A stretch of DNA of 64,000 bases from an uncultured Eubacteriales bacterium (GTDB taxonomy: Bacteria; Bacillota; Clostridia; Oscillospirales; Oscillospiraceae), in contig URAZ01000018.1 of assembly GCA_900545925.1 (NCBI GenBank), positions 9,002-73,001 on the forward strand. Reading direction: 5' to 3'. Made by a program: the position numbers and the translations under genes. Within the stretch, counting starts at the first letter, position 1. Each line of letters begins with the position of its first letter. The notes below the pieces were generated by a model, which saw nothing but the letters and a program-made list of their open reading frames with translations, did not search any database and was not told where the DNA came from. This document shows, one piece after another, positions 16,672 to 23,636 of this stretch.

Positions 16672-17580
16672 ATGAACAATCTGTTTGCGCAGTCCCGTTC
16701 CCATTGGGTGCGGTATGACCGCTATGAGATCAAGACCGGCAAGGACGGAAAACGCTATATTACGCCGGAAAAGGCGGCAAAGCCCGACATATATAATCCC
16801 TTGAAGGAAGCGCCGGGAATCGTGCTGGATGCGCTGAATGTGGGAATGCTGATGATGAACCGCAGCCCGGAGGACGAGGTGCAGAAGGCCATTCTGGAAT
16901 TTGTAACCCATTACGGTCTGCTGGGCCTGATGACAGCGCTGCCCACCACGCCGTCCTTCATGGATTATGAGGCGGTCTATCTGCCGAAAAACCACTTCAT
17001 CAAGGCAGAATCCATGGAAACCGAGGACTATCTGGCGCTATTCTATCCCTTTGACCAGCTGGATCTGGTCAAGAAGGGCATTGAGTCCAGATGGAGCGTG
17101 TCCGGCGACAACATGATGGTGGCGCTGACCATGACCTTTGCGAGTGAACCCATGGCGAAAACCATGAGCTTCCAGCGAGAGTATGCTGAAGCCTATGACT
17201 GGGTGGCGCAGCAGTTCAAGGACTGGGCCTTTACGCTGACCACATCTATTCTGTACTACAACGATTATGACCTGATCGATGAGGATACCCGGAATCTGTA
17301 TCGCAAAGGCATGGCTGCTTTCGGCGGCATTGCGCCCAGCTATCATATTGAGCTGCTGGACAAACCGACCATCTATTGGGACTTCCATTCGCTGCTGCTG
17401 GGCATCCAGATGATGTTCAGCTTCCTGCTGGTGGACGGAGAGAAGCCCCTGCGGCTGTGCAAGCACTGCCAGAAGGTGTTCCTGAGCAGCCGCTCCAATT
17501 CCGCTTTTTGCAGTCCCCGCTGCAAGAATCAGTATAATGTCTATAAGAGCCGTGGGAAGAAAACCAGCGAAGAAGATTGA
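16672..17580 (+). CDS. DUF6076-like protein with C-terminal zinc finger
   Basis: This 302-residue protein has no enzymatic motif that I recognise, and ends in a Cys4 finger (CKHCQKVFL then FCSPRCKNQY, about 263-290), similar to CGNR-type fingers and to the extra fingers of the recombinase in this element. It probably binds nucleic acid through that end. It follows the sigma-like gene by 56 bases and precedes RhuM by 11, so it is in one operon. The DUF6076 assignment is from memory of the pattern. Confidence 0.6.
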   Translation: MNNLFAQSRSHWVRYDRYEIKTGKDGKRYITPEKAAKPDIYNPLKEAPGIVLDALNVGMLMMNRSPEDEVQKAILEFVTHYGLLGLMTALPTTPSFMDYEAVYLPKNHFIKAESMETEDYLALFYPFDQLDLVKKGIESRWSVSGDNMMVALTMTFASEPMAKTMSFQREYAEAYDWVAQQFKDWAFTLTTSILYYNDYDLIDEDTRNLYRKGMAAFGGIAPSYHIELLDKPTIYWDFHSLLLGIQMMFSFLLVDGEKPLRLCKHCQKVFLSSRSNSAFCSPRCKNQYNVYKSRGKKTSEED

Positions 17581-17591
17581 GGTGAAACGAC

Positions 17592-18617
17592 ATGGCAGAC
17601 GCCAAGAAGGATAAACTGCAAATCCGCAACAGCACAGTGGATTTCCTTGTGTTCACGAAAGATGCCCATGAGGATGGCATTGAGGTACGGGTACAGGATC
17701 ACGACGTTTGGCTGACCCAAAAGGCCATTGCACGGCTTTTTGATGTAGACCGGAGCGTTGTGACAAAGCATCTGAAAAATGTATATGAAAGCGGTGAATT
17801 GTCCGAAGATGCAACTTGTGCAAATTTTGCACAAGTTGCGGATAACGGAAAAACCTATCACTATAAGTTCTACTCTCTGTCCGCCATCATAGCCGTAGGC
17901 TATCGGATCAATTCCGGCAGAGCCACGCAGTTCCGCCAGTGGGCAACCAAGGTGCTGGACACCTTCACCAAGCAGGGGTATGTGCTGGACAAGAGCAGGC
18001 TCATCAATGGGCAGATTTTTGATGAGGACTACTTCGATCACCTGATTTCCGAGATTCAGGAGATTCGGGCCAGCGAACGGCGCTTCTATCAGAAAATTAC
18101 GGATATTTACGCCACTGCTGTGGACTACTCTCTCGATAGCCAGACCACAAAGGATTTCTTTGCCACAGTTCAGAATAAGATGCACTATGCCGTCCATGGC
18201 GGCACAGCGGCAGAGGTCATTATGGCACGAGCCGATCACACCAAGGAACACATGGGGCTGACCTCATGGAAGAATGCTCCTGACGGCAAGATTGTCAAGG
18301 CAGATGTGTCCGTTGCAAAAAATTACTTATCCATGGATGAAATGCAGGAACTGAACGAAATCGTCACCATGTATCTGGACTATGCTACCCGGCAGGCCAG
18401 ACGGCATATTCCCATGACCATGGCAGATTGGGCCTCCAAGCTGGACGCTTTTCTGCAATTCAATGATGCAGAGATTCTGCAAAATAAGGGAAAAGTCACC
18501 GCTGCCATTGCAAAAGCCTTTGCCGAAAGCGAGTTTGAGCAGTACCGCGTCATTCAGGATCATCTGTATCAGAGCGACTTTGACCGTCTGGTAGCCAGCA
18601 CGGAACAAAAGAACTAA
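17592..18617 (+). CDS. RhuM-family protein
   Basis: This 341-residue protein matches the virulence RhuM family: an N-terminal DNA-binding-like region (VWLTQKAIARLFDVDRSVVTKHLKN, shown here only as WLTQKAIARLF..VTKHL), the signature GYRINSGRATQFRQWAT, and a long helical C-terminal half. The family is common on mobile elements; its biochemical activity is unknown and a toxin or regulator role has been proposed. GAGGTG precedes the start. A perfect 12-bp terminator follows within 12 bases. Confidence 0.85.
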   Translation: MADAKKDKLQIRNSTVDFLVFTKDAHEDGIEVRVQDHDVWLTQKAIARLFDVDRSVVTKHLKNVYESGELSEDATCANFAQVADNGKTYHYKFYSLSAIIAVGYRINSGRATQFRQWATKVLDTFTKQGYVLDKSRLINGQIFDEDYFDHLISEIQEIRASERRFYQKITDIYATAVDYSLDSQTTKDFFATVQNKMHYAVHGGTAAEVIMARADHTKEHMGLTSWKNAPDGKIVKADVSVAKNYLSMDEMQELNEIVTMYLDYATRQARRHIPMTMADWASKLDAFLQFNDAEILQNKGKVTAAIAKAFAESEFEQYRVIQDHLYQSDFDRLVASTEQKN

Positions 18618-18628
18618 AGTGTAAAAAT

Positions 18629-18660
18629 GCCCGTTATCGGCCACGCAACCGATAACGGGC
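18629..18660. terminator. Perfect 12-bp bidirectional terminator
   Basis: GCCCGTTATCGG and CCGATAACGGGC flank an 8-base loop, with A-rich sequence before and ATTTGT after. It separates convergent rhuM (+) and tnpV (-). Confidence 0.85.
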
Positions 18661-18665
18661 ATTTG

Positions 18666-19037
18666 TCATTCATATACAAGCTCGGTCAAAACGATTTCCT
18701 CCGCGCGGCTGCGGATGCTGTTCATGCGGCGTACCCATTCCATTTGATCGGCAGCTTTGAGTGCTTCGGTCACGCCTTCTTGCTTCACCATTGCAGAAAC
18801 GATGATTTCCATGCGCTCGTTGCAGGCTTGGTCGATCTCGGCAAGGTGCCGATGCAGCGTTCCGTTTGTGAGCAGGTTTGTGTAGAAAATAGGGCGATGT
18901 TCTTTCAGATAGCTGCGGCGCATATGTCCATACTTGCCAATCTGGTATTCCGGTTCCTCTGGCAGCGCAAGGTTTGGAATGAGATAATCGCCCTCCTGAC
19001 GGTAAGTGCCGCCCATTTCCTCAAATAGAGATTTCAT
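18666..19037 (-). CDS. tnpV: TnpV-family transposon-encoded protein
   Basis: This 123-residue protein has the typical TnpV start (MGGTYRQEGDYLIPNL) and core (IGKYGHMRRSYLKEHRP), then a long amphipathic helix. TnpV proteins accompany TnpX recombinases in Tn4451-type elements and have been suggested as excision accessories. AAGGAG precedes the start. Its first codons overlap the end of the truncated recombinase frame, the ancestral gene order of such transposons. Confidence 0.8.
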   Translation of the reverse strand: MKSLFEEMGGTYRQEGDYLIPNLALPEEPEYQIGKYGHMRRSYLKEHRPIFYTNLLTNGTLHRHLAEIDQACNERMEIIVSAMVKQEGVTEALKAADQMEWVRRMNSIRSRAEEIVLTELVYE

Positions 19038-19266
19038 AAAAATTAGCTCCTTTTTGTGTTGATTTCCAGCGGTTATACGGACTTTTCTTCTCCTTTCCTA
19101 CAACTGCTGTTCCATTCACCACAAATGAGCCGCAGTCATATGTATTAGGTGGGAGAAACCACCCTTTACATATTAACTCTTGATTCTGGATGCTGTTGGA
19201 ATCGCCATCTAAGCCGTCGTCCTGACTGAGTCGGCAGTAGAGGGCGGTTTTCTTCTGGTTTGACAT
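19021..19266 (-). pseudogene. Truncated second large serine recombinase
   Basis: From ATG 19266 (AGGAGG 6 bases upstream) the frame reads MSNQKKTALYCRLSQDD and DGDSNSIQNQ, the catalytic N-terminus of a TnpX-like recombinase including its Ser. It then loses all similarity after about 28 residues and ends after 81. Roughly 500 codons are missing, and it is not the intact recombinase at 13.2-15.2 kb. Deletion has brought the start of this gene against tnpV. Confidence 0.75.
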
Positions 19267-19345
19267 TTGTCTTTCCTCCTTCTTGTCAAACCGCTCAGAG
19301 CATTGTGAGCACACAATACTCCAAGCGGCGCGAGAAGTCTAGCCC

Positions 19346-19524
19346 TTATGCCGGCTTTTTTCGCTGAAGTTCCAACGCGGCCAAAACCCTGAGTTTTCTT
19401 TCACTGTCTGACTTCCGTTTTTTGGAAAAGCGGAGACGACGCGGATGGCTCGTCCGTGTGAGATCTGAATGCGCTCGACACGGACGGAATCAGGGCAGGC
19501 CGCTGGTTTTGTAGTTTGCTTCAT
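19346..19524 (-). pseudogene. Frameshifted TnpW-like gene
   Basis: From ATG 19524 the frame reads VERIQISHGRAIRVVSAFP, and after about residue 41 it slips. The neighbouring frame continues ERKLRVLAALELQRKKPA and stops at TAA 19348-19346, the expected C-terminus of this short transposon protein family. The first frame alone gives 61 residues with an unrelated tail. It sits upstream of the truncated recombinase as tnpW does for the intact one. Confidence 0.5.
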
Positions 19525-19616
19525 GACGACCTCCCTGATTTGATTTTCAAAAAATGTACTTACAAAAAGCAGCCAGGAGAGTTAACATCCGACAAACCGT
19601 TTGAGGAGGATTGCCG

Positions 19617-19853
19617 ATGGTAACTGCCTGTTTGTCCATGATGCTTCACTTGCTGCTTTTGCTGATTCGTATTGCAATGAAATTGAGATTGTCCATCCCT
19701 CTGGTGTACTTGGTGCTGATGCTCACAGTGTTTCAGCCGTGGTATCGTGTGCACGCGACACTGGCGGATGGGATTTTTCTGGTGATGTTGGGCTGCGTGA
19801 CGCTGTCATGGATCATCTCCTTCGTTCGATTTGTAAGGCGAGCGCTGGCTTGA
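19617..19853 (+). CDS. Small two- or three-helix membrane protein
   Basis: ATG 19617 with GAGGAGG 7 bases upstream gives 78 residues, almost all hydrophobic (LHLLLLLIRIAM, LVYLVLMLTVFQ, FLVMLGCVTLSWII) with a basic C-terminal end (RFVRRALA). I do not recognise a family. A strong terminator overlaps its stop codon. It is the last supportable gene of the mobile region. Confidence 0.55.
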   Translation: MVTACLSMMLHLLLLLIRIAMKLRLSIPLVYLVLMLTVFQPWYRVHATLADGIFLVMLGCVTLSWIISFVRFVRRALA

Positions 19854-19871
19854 TGCCAGCCCTCGCTTTTT
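19838..19871 (+). terminator. Terminator overlapping the small membrane protein stop
   Basis: GCGAG-C-GCTGGC and GCCAGC-C-CTCGC pair around TTGAT, followed by TTTTTT. Confidence 0.85.
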
Positions 19872-20611
19872 TGCGCCGCACGGAGGGCGGACGTGGCGTT
19901 TGCGTGGCGCAGACCTGCGCGGATGCGCGGGCGGCATGCAAGACCGCACACGGCGGCACGACGCGCCTTACGCCGCAGAGCGAATGGCTGCGCCGATGTG
20001 CATTTCTGACTTGTGCCGCAGTTCAGCCGTTAGTCCTCCGCCCACAGGCGGCATTGGGGTCAGGGTTCTCCCTGCAAGCCGCATTTTGGTACCAAAACGC
20101 GATGCTTGCGCTTTTCTTGCGCGGCAAGAAAAGCCAAAACGTAGACCAATCCTCGTTCTGTTTAGAAGAATTTTTAGATTTTCATTTTGTACAAGCCATG
20201 AAATTCAACATTTTTGCGCTTCGGATGCCGTAGTCGCTATGTAAATTTGAAATTCGGATTTCTGCCTTTTGTAGTCGTTACAATAGTCGCTATGGTTTTC
20301 TTTTCCGCCGTATTTGCAGCTCGCGCCCCGGCGATGGGGAACAGCGCGGACAGAGCTTGGCAGCTCTCACAGCTCGTGGAAGGGGTCTCGACTGCTTGCA
20401 ACCCCAGCCACGGCAGCCTGTCTTGCGTCAAAACAAACTGCGTATCTTTCGCTTCCGCGTAAGCACGAAAGCGAAAGATACGCAGCTTGCTTCGACGAGG
20501 TCGTCGCGCGCGCCGTGCGCGTTTCCCAACCTGCGGTGTTGTCCGCGTTGCTGGTTATTCAGTTGTTTGGGAGTGTATTTCCACCTCCGAATTTCTCCTA
20601 AAGAGCACCAA
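19872..20611. other. Non-coding GC-rich right end of the mobile region
   Basis: About 740 bases with no convincing gene; the open frames here lack ribosome sites and known motifs. It holds a perfect 11-bp hairpin (GCTTTTCTTGC, 20110-20134), the word TAGTCGCTATG twice (about 20232 and 20284) with a TAGTCGTTAC variant between, and a perfect 17-bp inverted repeat at 20438-20485. It probably contains the element's terminus or attachment site. Confidence 0.45.
20438..20485. repeat. Perfect 17-bp inverted repeat
   Basis: CTGCGTATCTTTCGCTT (20438-20454) and its exact complement (20469-20485) flank a 14-base loop. No T-run follows, so it is not a normal terminator. A recombination, replication or protein-binding site is possible. 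Confidence 0.8.
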
Positions 20612-20649
20612 AAGGAGCGCTGCGGCCATTCTCGGCCGCAGCGCTCCTT
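20612..20649. terminator. Perfect 16-bp hairpin
   Basis: AAGGAGCGCTGCGGCC (20612-20627) pairs with its exact complement (20634-20649) around ATTCTC. There is little T-run, but its strength and place suggest a boundary between accessory and chromosomal DNA. Confidence 0.6.
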
Positions 20650-20843
20650 CATTACGTTTTATGGTGCGCTTCGGAATATTCTGTTGTCGGCAGGATTTCC
20701 TGCTATGTTTCACATGATGGCATTGGAACAAATGCTTGTCAATAATCTTTCGCAGAAAATTTTTCTTGCTGACGCCGCTTCTGAATCGAATCGATTCTAT
20801 CAGTAATTTATATATCTTTACTTAATATATCTTTATTTTATTG

Positions 20844-20860
20844 CGTTGGATTATCCAACG
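20844..20860 (-). terminator. Terminator of the His-rich protein gene
   Basis: On the minus strand CGTTGGATAATCCAACG is followed by CAATAAAATAAAG. It lies 33 bases beyond the stop codon. Confidence 0.55.
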
Positions 20861-20892
20861 TAGGCAAAACCAACAGATTTAGCGGAAGCCGT

Positions 20893-21186
20893 TCATTTCT
20901 GAAGCTGATCCAGACTTGCTGCGAGTTTCTGATTGCCGGTTTCGTAATCCTGGACTGCGTCGAGTATTTGCGCGCAGGCTTCGCTGTCGCCGGTATGGGC
21001 GAGCTTGTGTGCCAGCTCTTTGAGTTCGTTGGTGTGCGAAACATTGTGACCGACCATGTAGCGCATCAGAGCAATCAGCTCATCGCGCGGCGCGGCTGTG
21101 TGCGAATGGTCATGGGAATGTTCCTGTTCGTGTGTATGCGGGTGGTCATGGGTATGACCGCAATCGTGTTCGTGTTCCAGATGCAT
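20893..21186 (-). CDS. His-rich putative metal-binding protein
   Basis: A 97-residue cytoplasmic protein. The first 29 residues contain 12 histidines plus Cys9 (alternating H-x-H, for example HTHDHPHTHEQEH), followed by a helical domain of about 65 residues (DELIALMRYMVGHNVSHTN to the end). Such tails bind Ni, Co, Zn or Cu; storage, delivery or buffering is inferred. ATG 21186 has AGGAGG 7 bases upstream, and the frame's longer version has none. It is expressed from the C/G-tract promoter at 21,303-21,345 through a leader containing a terminator-like hairpin. The metal sensor at 30.7 kb carries a similar tail, which links the two. Confidence 0.8.
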   Translation of the reverse strand: MHLEHEHDCGHTHDHPHTHEQEHSHDHSHTAAPRDELIALMRYMVGHNVSHTNELKELAHKLAHTGDSEACAQILDAVQDYETGNQKLAASLDQLQK

Positions 21187-21225
21187 GGTGTTTCCTCCTG
21201 TGATGTTCAGTTCCAAACAAAAACA

Positions 21226-21252
21226 CGGCGTTTTCTTCCCCAAGAAACGCCG
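21226..21252 (-). terminator. Terminator-like hairpin inside the 5' leader (attenuator)
   Basis: On the minus strand CGGCGTTTCTT pairs with AAGAAAACGCCG around GGGG and is followed by TGTTTTTGTTT. It lies between the predicted start site (about 21,296) and the start codon of the His-rich gene, so it could control expression by premature termination. I did not recognise a known riboswitch in the roughly 45 bases before it. Confidence 0.55.
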
Positions 21253-21302
21253 CGCTTTTGTTTTAGGATTGGATTGGGTTGAGCGTATTAACCGATGGCT
21301 GT

Positions 21303-21347
21303 ATTGTAGCAGACCGCAAGCCCATTCGGAAGCTCCCCCCGGGGATG
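21303..21347 (-). promoter_or_regulatory. Site a: C/G-tract operator plus promoter of the His-rich gene
   Basis: On the minus strand CCCCGGGGGGAGC (21345-21332 region) is followed directly by -35 TTCCGA (21331-21326), 17 bases and -10 TACAAT (21308-21303). The arrangement is repeated at sites c, d, e, g and h. Confidence 0.7.
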
Positions 21348-21429
21348 CTTTTTGTACGCACATCGCGTGTTTTCATATCCCCACATGGGGTTTTGCGCGG
21401 AAAAACGCACTGTTTTTCAAAAAACTGAA

Positions 21430-21471
21430 CCTCCCCAAGGGGTTCCGTATCGCGTCATATTTCTCTAAAAT
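21430..21471 (+). promoter_or_regulatory. Site b: C/G-tract operator plus promoter
   Basis: CTCCCCAAGGGG (21431-21442), then -35 TTCCGT (21443-21448), 17 bases and -10 TAAAAT (21466-21471). It is the upstream one of two tandem promoters for the membrane-protein pair at 21.6 kb. Confidence 0.65.
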
Positions 21472-21522
21472 GCACAATATAAAGGCTGCAAGTTTTACAG
21501 TTTCTACAATCATTTTGACTTG

Positions 21523-21566
21523 AACCTCCCCGGGAGCTTTTTCTTTCCGATGCGTCGCGCTACACT
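21523..21566 (+). promoter_or_regulatory. Site c: C/G-tract operator plus promoter
   Basis: AACCTCCCCGGGAGC (21523-21537), then -35 TTTTTC (21538-21543), 17 bases and -10 TACACT (21561-21566). The leader to ATG 21619 is about 45 bases with an AAAGGAGG ribosome site. Confidence 0.6.
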
Positions 21567-21618
21567 GGATGGTATCCTGAAGCGGCGAAAATCGCCAAAG
21601 AAAAAGGAGGAACAAACA

Positions 21619-21987
21619 ATGGCATGTTTCCTGGTTCCGACTGCGGAAGCTATCGTCACGGGTGTGGTTTCCAAGGTAGAGAAGAAGAATGAGGTCGTGG
21701 CGGAGGGCAAGATCCCATTCTCCCGCAAGCTCAAGTGGCTCAAAAATATGCTCTGGGGCGGCGCAGCGCTGCTGGCGTATGAGCATATCTGGCATGGCGA
21801 AGTTGTACCCTGGTTCCCGTTTTTGACGGCTGCGGCAAATCCGGAGGATGCGGCAGTTATGCTGCACGAGATGGCGACCGTCGGCGTGACGATGGCACTT
21901 CTGGTCACGGCTGCGTGGGGCTGCATTGCGCTCGCCGCGGATAAGATCGTCAAGCGCGAGTCCGGCGTGACACCTGCCGTTCGATAA
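21619..21987 (+). CDS. Conserved membrane protein of unknown function (first of a pair)
   Basis: This 122-residue protein has a short N-terminus (MACFLVPTAEAIVTGVV), a basic stretch, one probable membrane helix (NMLWGGAALLAYEHIWHGE), a hydrophobic segment (WFPFLTA) and a second helix (TVGVTMALLVTAAWGCIALAA). His-containing turns (YEHIWHGE, MLHEM) next to the helices could bind metal. I have seen such proteins in clostridia but know no function. ATG 21619 has AAAGGAGG upstream. It is 12 bases before the next membrane gene and driven by promoters b and c, so it is probably part of the metal regulon. Confidence 0.75.
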   Translation: MACFLVPTAEAIVTGVVSKVEKKNEVVAEGKIPFSRKLKWLKNMLWGGAALLAYEHIWHGEVVPWFPFLTAAANPEDAAVMLHEMATVGVTMALLVTAAWGCIALAADKIVKRESGVTPAVR

Positions 21988-21999
21988 GGAGGAGATGCA

Positions 22000-22314
22000 A
22001 TGACACTTCTGACCTGTGTGTTTGCGGCGATCATCTGCTCGATTTTATGGTACAAGCACGCGCCGGACAACACCATGCGGCTCGGTACACTGAGTCTCAT
22101 GTACTGGGGCGCGTCGCTTATGTGGCTCGGTGATGCGATTTTTGAATATGCCGAGCTGCATGGGGCGTTCTTCACGCCGGAACCAATCGATATGCTCAAC
22201 GACTTCTATCTCGGCTTGTCCGTGGTTGCGCTGGGTCTCATCATCTGGCTTGTAATCCTGCTCGTCAAAGACCCGAAAGGCGCGGTAAAGGCGTCGCTGC
22301 TGAAAAAGAAATAG
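22000..22314 (+). CDS. Small three-helix membrane protein (second of the pair)
   Basis: This 104-residue protein has helices at about 2-15, 29-45 and 70-90 and a basic tail (KASLLKKK). The loop between helices 2 and 3 is acidic (DAIFEYAELHG, EPIDMLND). There is no family recognition. AAGGAGG lies 7 bases before ATG, and the gap of 12 bases from the upstream gene indicates coupling. The two proteins may form one complex, for example an ion-translocating or sensory membrane unit. Confidence 0.75.
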   Translation: MTLLTCVFAAIICSILWYKHAPDNTMRLGTLSLMYWGASLMWLGDAIFEYAELHGAFFTPEPIDMLNDFYLGLSVVALGLIIWLVILLVKDPKGAVKASLLKKK

Positions 22315-22319
22315 GTACA

Positions 22320-22347
22320 AATGCCCGATGCGGTTGCATCGGGCATT
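22320..22347. terminator. Perfect 12-bp bidirectional terminator
   Basis: AATGCCCGATGC-GGTT-GCATCGGGCATT, followed by CCCATTTT. It separates the convergent membrane pair and methyltransferase genes. Confidence 0.85.
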
Positions 22348-22360
22348 CCCATTTTATAAC

Positions 22361-22945
22361 TCATTTTTTGATTCCGCAGACCTGATACATCGTGTCGTCA
22401 GAAATGACAACGTCCACGCGGAATGCCTCGTCCATCATCTGCGCAACGGCTTCCGCCTCCGGCAGCTCGATCGACACGCGGCTGGCGCTGCCGGAATGGT
22501 GGCGCGTCAGCATGGCACGGCTCATTCCATGCGCAATGCTGAGTCTGCCGCCAGACTGTACGAGCTCTGCCAAATGGTCGATCAGCCCTTTGGGATTCGG
22601 GAAGTGTGGGAACGCATTATAGACCATGACGCAGTCGAACTGCCTGTTAAGCTGCACCGATTCTACATCGCCGCAGATCAGCTTCACAGATTCCTGCGGA
22701 AATTTCTTCTTTGCAATGCGAATCATTTCCGGCGAAATATCAATGCCGGTCACACTGCGGACCGATCGCTTCAGATAATCCGGGATCAGCACGCCCGTTC
22801 CACAGGCAACGTCCAGCACATCGATACCGGCGCAGACGTCGGCGTTGTCCAGAATTGTCTGAATAACAGGTTCGTTACGGATCATATCGGCATCCCATTC
22901 CGGGGCACAGCGGTCAAAAAAAGCGATCACATCAGCTTTATTCAT
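22361..22945 (-). CDS. Class I SAM-dependent methyltransferase
   Basis: This is a 194-residue methyltransferase type 11 protein: motif I VLDVACGTGVLIP (about 43-55), motif II VTGIDIS, motif III region FDCVMVYNAFPHF, ending QVCGIKK. The start codon overlaps the ECF S-component stop (ATGA), so the two are one translation unit. Substrate unknown; the partnership suggests that it modifies, or makes, the compound imported by the S-component (inference). Confidence 0.85.
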   Translation of the reverse strand: MNKADVIAFFDRCAPEWDADMIRNEPVIQTILDNADVCAGIDVLDVACGTGVLIPDYLKRSVRSVTGIDISPEMIRIAKKKFPQESVKLICGDVESVQLNRQFDCVMVYNAFPHFPNPKGLIDHLAELVQSGGRLSIAHGMSRAMLTRHHSGSASRVSIELPEAEAVAQMMDEAFRVDVVISDDTMYQVCGIKK

Positions 22946-23514
22946 GGTGTTGGTTCTCCTGTTCTTTTTTGTCTTGGGTATCTCGCCGGGATCAGACCGG
23001 CGCGTGTCAGTGCAAATACGATTGTTGGAATGACAAGCATCTGCAAAACAGTTCCCGGAAGTGTCTGCACGAAATAAGTCGTAAGCCACACCGTCATGGT
23101 AAAGCCATCCCTTGCCGTGGCAAGGTAAACCAGCATTTTGCAAAGACCGCCGAGCACTCTGCCGAGCAGCATGGCCGGAAGCAGTGCGCAATACAGATCC
23201 GGATAGATCTTCCCGGTACGGATGTGCCGGTAAAGCAGCCCGCACAAAAGTCCGTAGGCACACAGCTCCGGTGCCATGGACGCAAGCTGCAGCGCCGTCG
23301 GCATACCGGACAGCACGCACGAAACGACCGGACCGGCAATACCGCAGAACGCGCCGTAGCCCGCGCCGCAGATCAGACCGCACAGTAAAACCGGCAGATG
23401 CATCGGCAAAAGCGTGCTTCCCATGCCGAGCGCGTGAAACGCCAGCGGCAGCACATAGCACAGCGCCGTGCAAAGCGCACAGATGCACGCACGCTTGACA
23501 GAAGACAACTCCAT
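22942..23514 (-). CDS. ECF transporter S-component-like membrane protein
   Basis: A 190-residue protein with about six membrane helices and the pattern of energy-coupling-factor substrate-binding subunits (N-terminal AxxxALxxV-like helix, then LPMHLPVLLCGLICGAGYG). Such subunits bind a vitamin or metal and share an AT module encoded elsewhere; none is in this window. The substrate is not predictable. The ribosome site is GGGGTGAT. It is the first gene after the divergent operator-promoter d. Confidence 0.7.
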   Translation of the reverse strand: MELSSVKRACICALCTALCYVLPLAFHALGMGSTLLPMHLPVLLCGLICGAGYGAFCGIAGPVVSCVLSGMPTALQLASMAPELCAYGLLCGLLYRHIRTGKIYPDLYCALLPAMLLGRVLGGLCKMLVYLATARDGFTMTVWLTTYFVQTLPGTVLQMLVIPTIVFALTRAGLIPARYPRQKRTGEPTP

Positions 23515-23533
23515 TTTATCACCCCGGCTATTC

Positions 23534-23604
23534 ATTGTAATGGAAATTCTCTGCCTGAACAACCTCCCCCCGGGGTTGTTCAGGCAGAAATCTTTTGCTA
23601 CTAT
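23534..23604. promoter_or_regulatory. Site d: divergent promoters around one C/G-tract palindrome
   Basis: A 13-bp inverted repeat (CTGCCTGAACAAC with GTTGTTCAGGCAG) encloses CTCCCCCCGGGG (23564-23575). Leftward: TTGTTC (23562-23557), 17 bases, TACAAT (23539-23534), toward the ECF gene. Rightward: TTGTTC (23576-23581), 17 bases, TACTAT (23599-23604), toward MoxR. A single binding event could control both operons. Confidence 0.75.
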
Positions 23605-23636
23605 ATAAAAAATCGACCGAAAAGGATGTAGCTGCA

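Noticed and set aside
20260..20300. TAGTCGCTATG repeats as a CRISPR array
   Set aside because: Only two or three short copies without regular spacers or cas genes.
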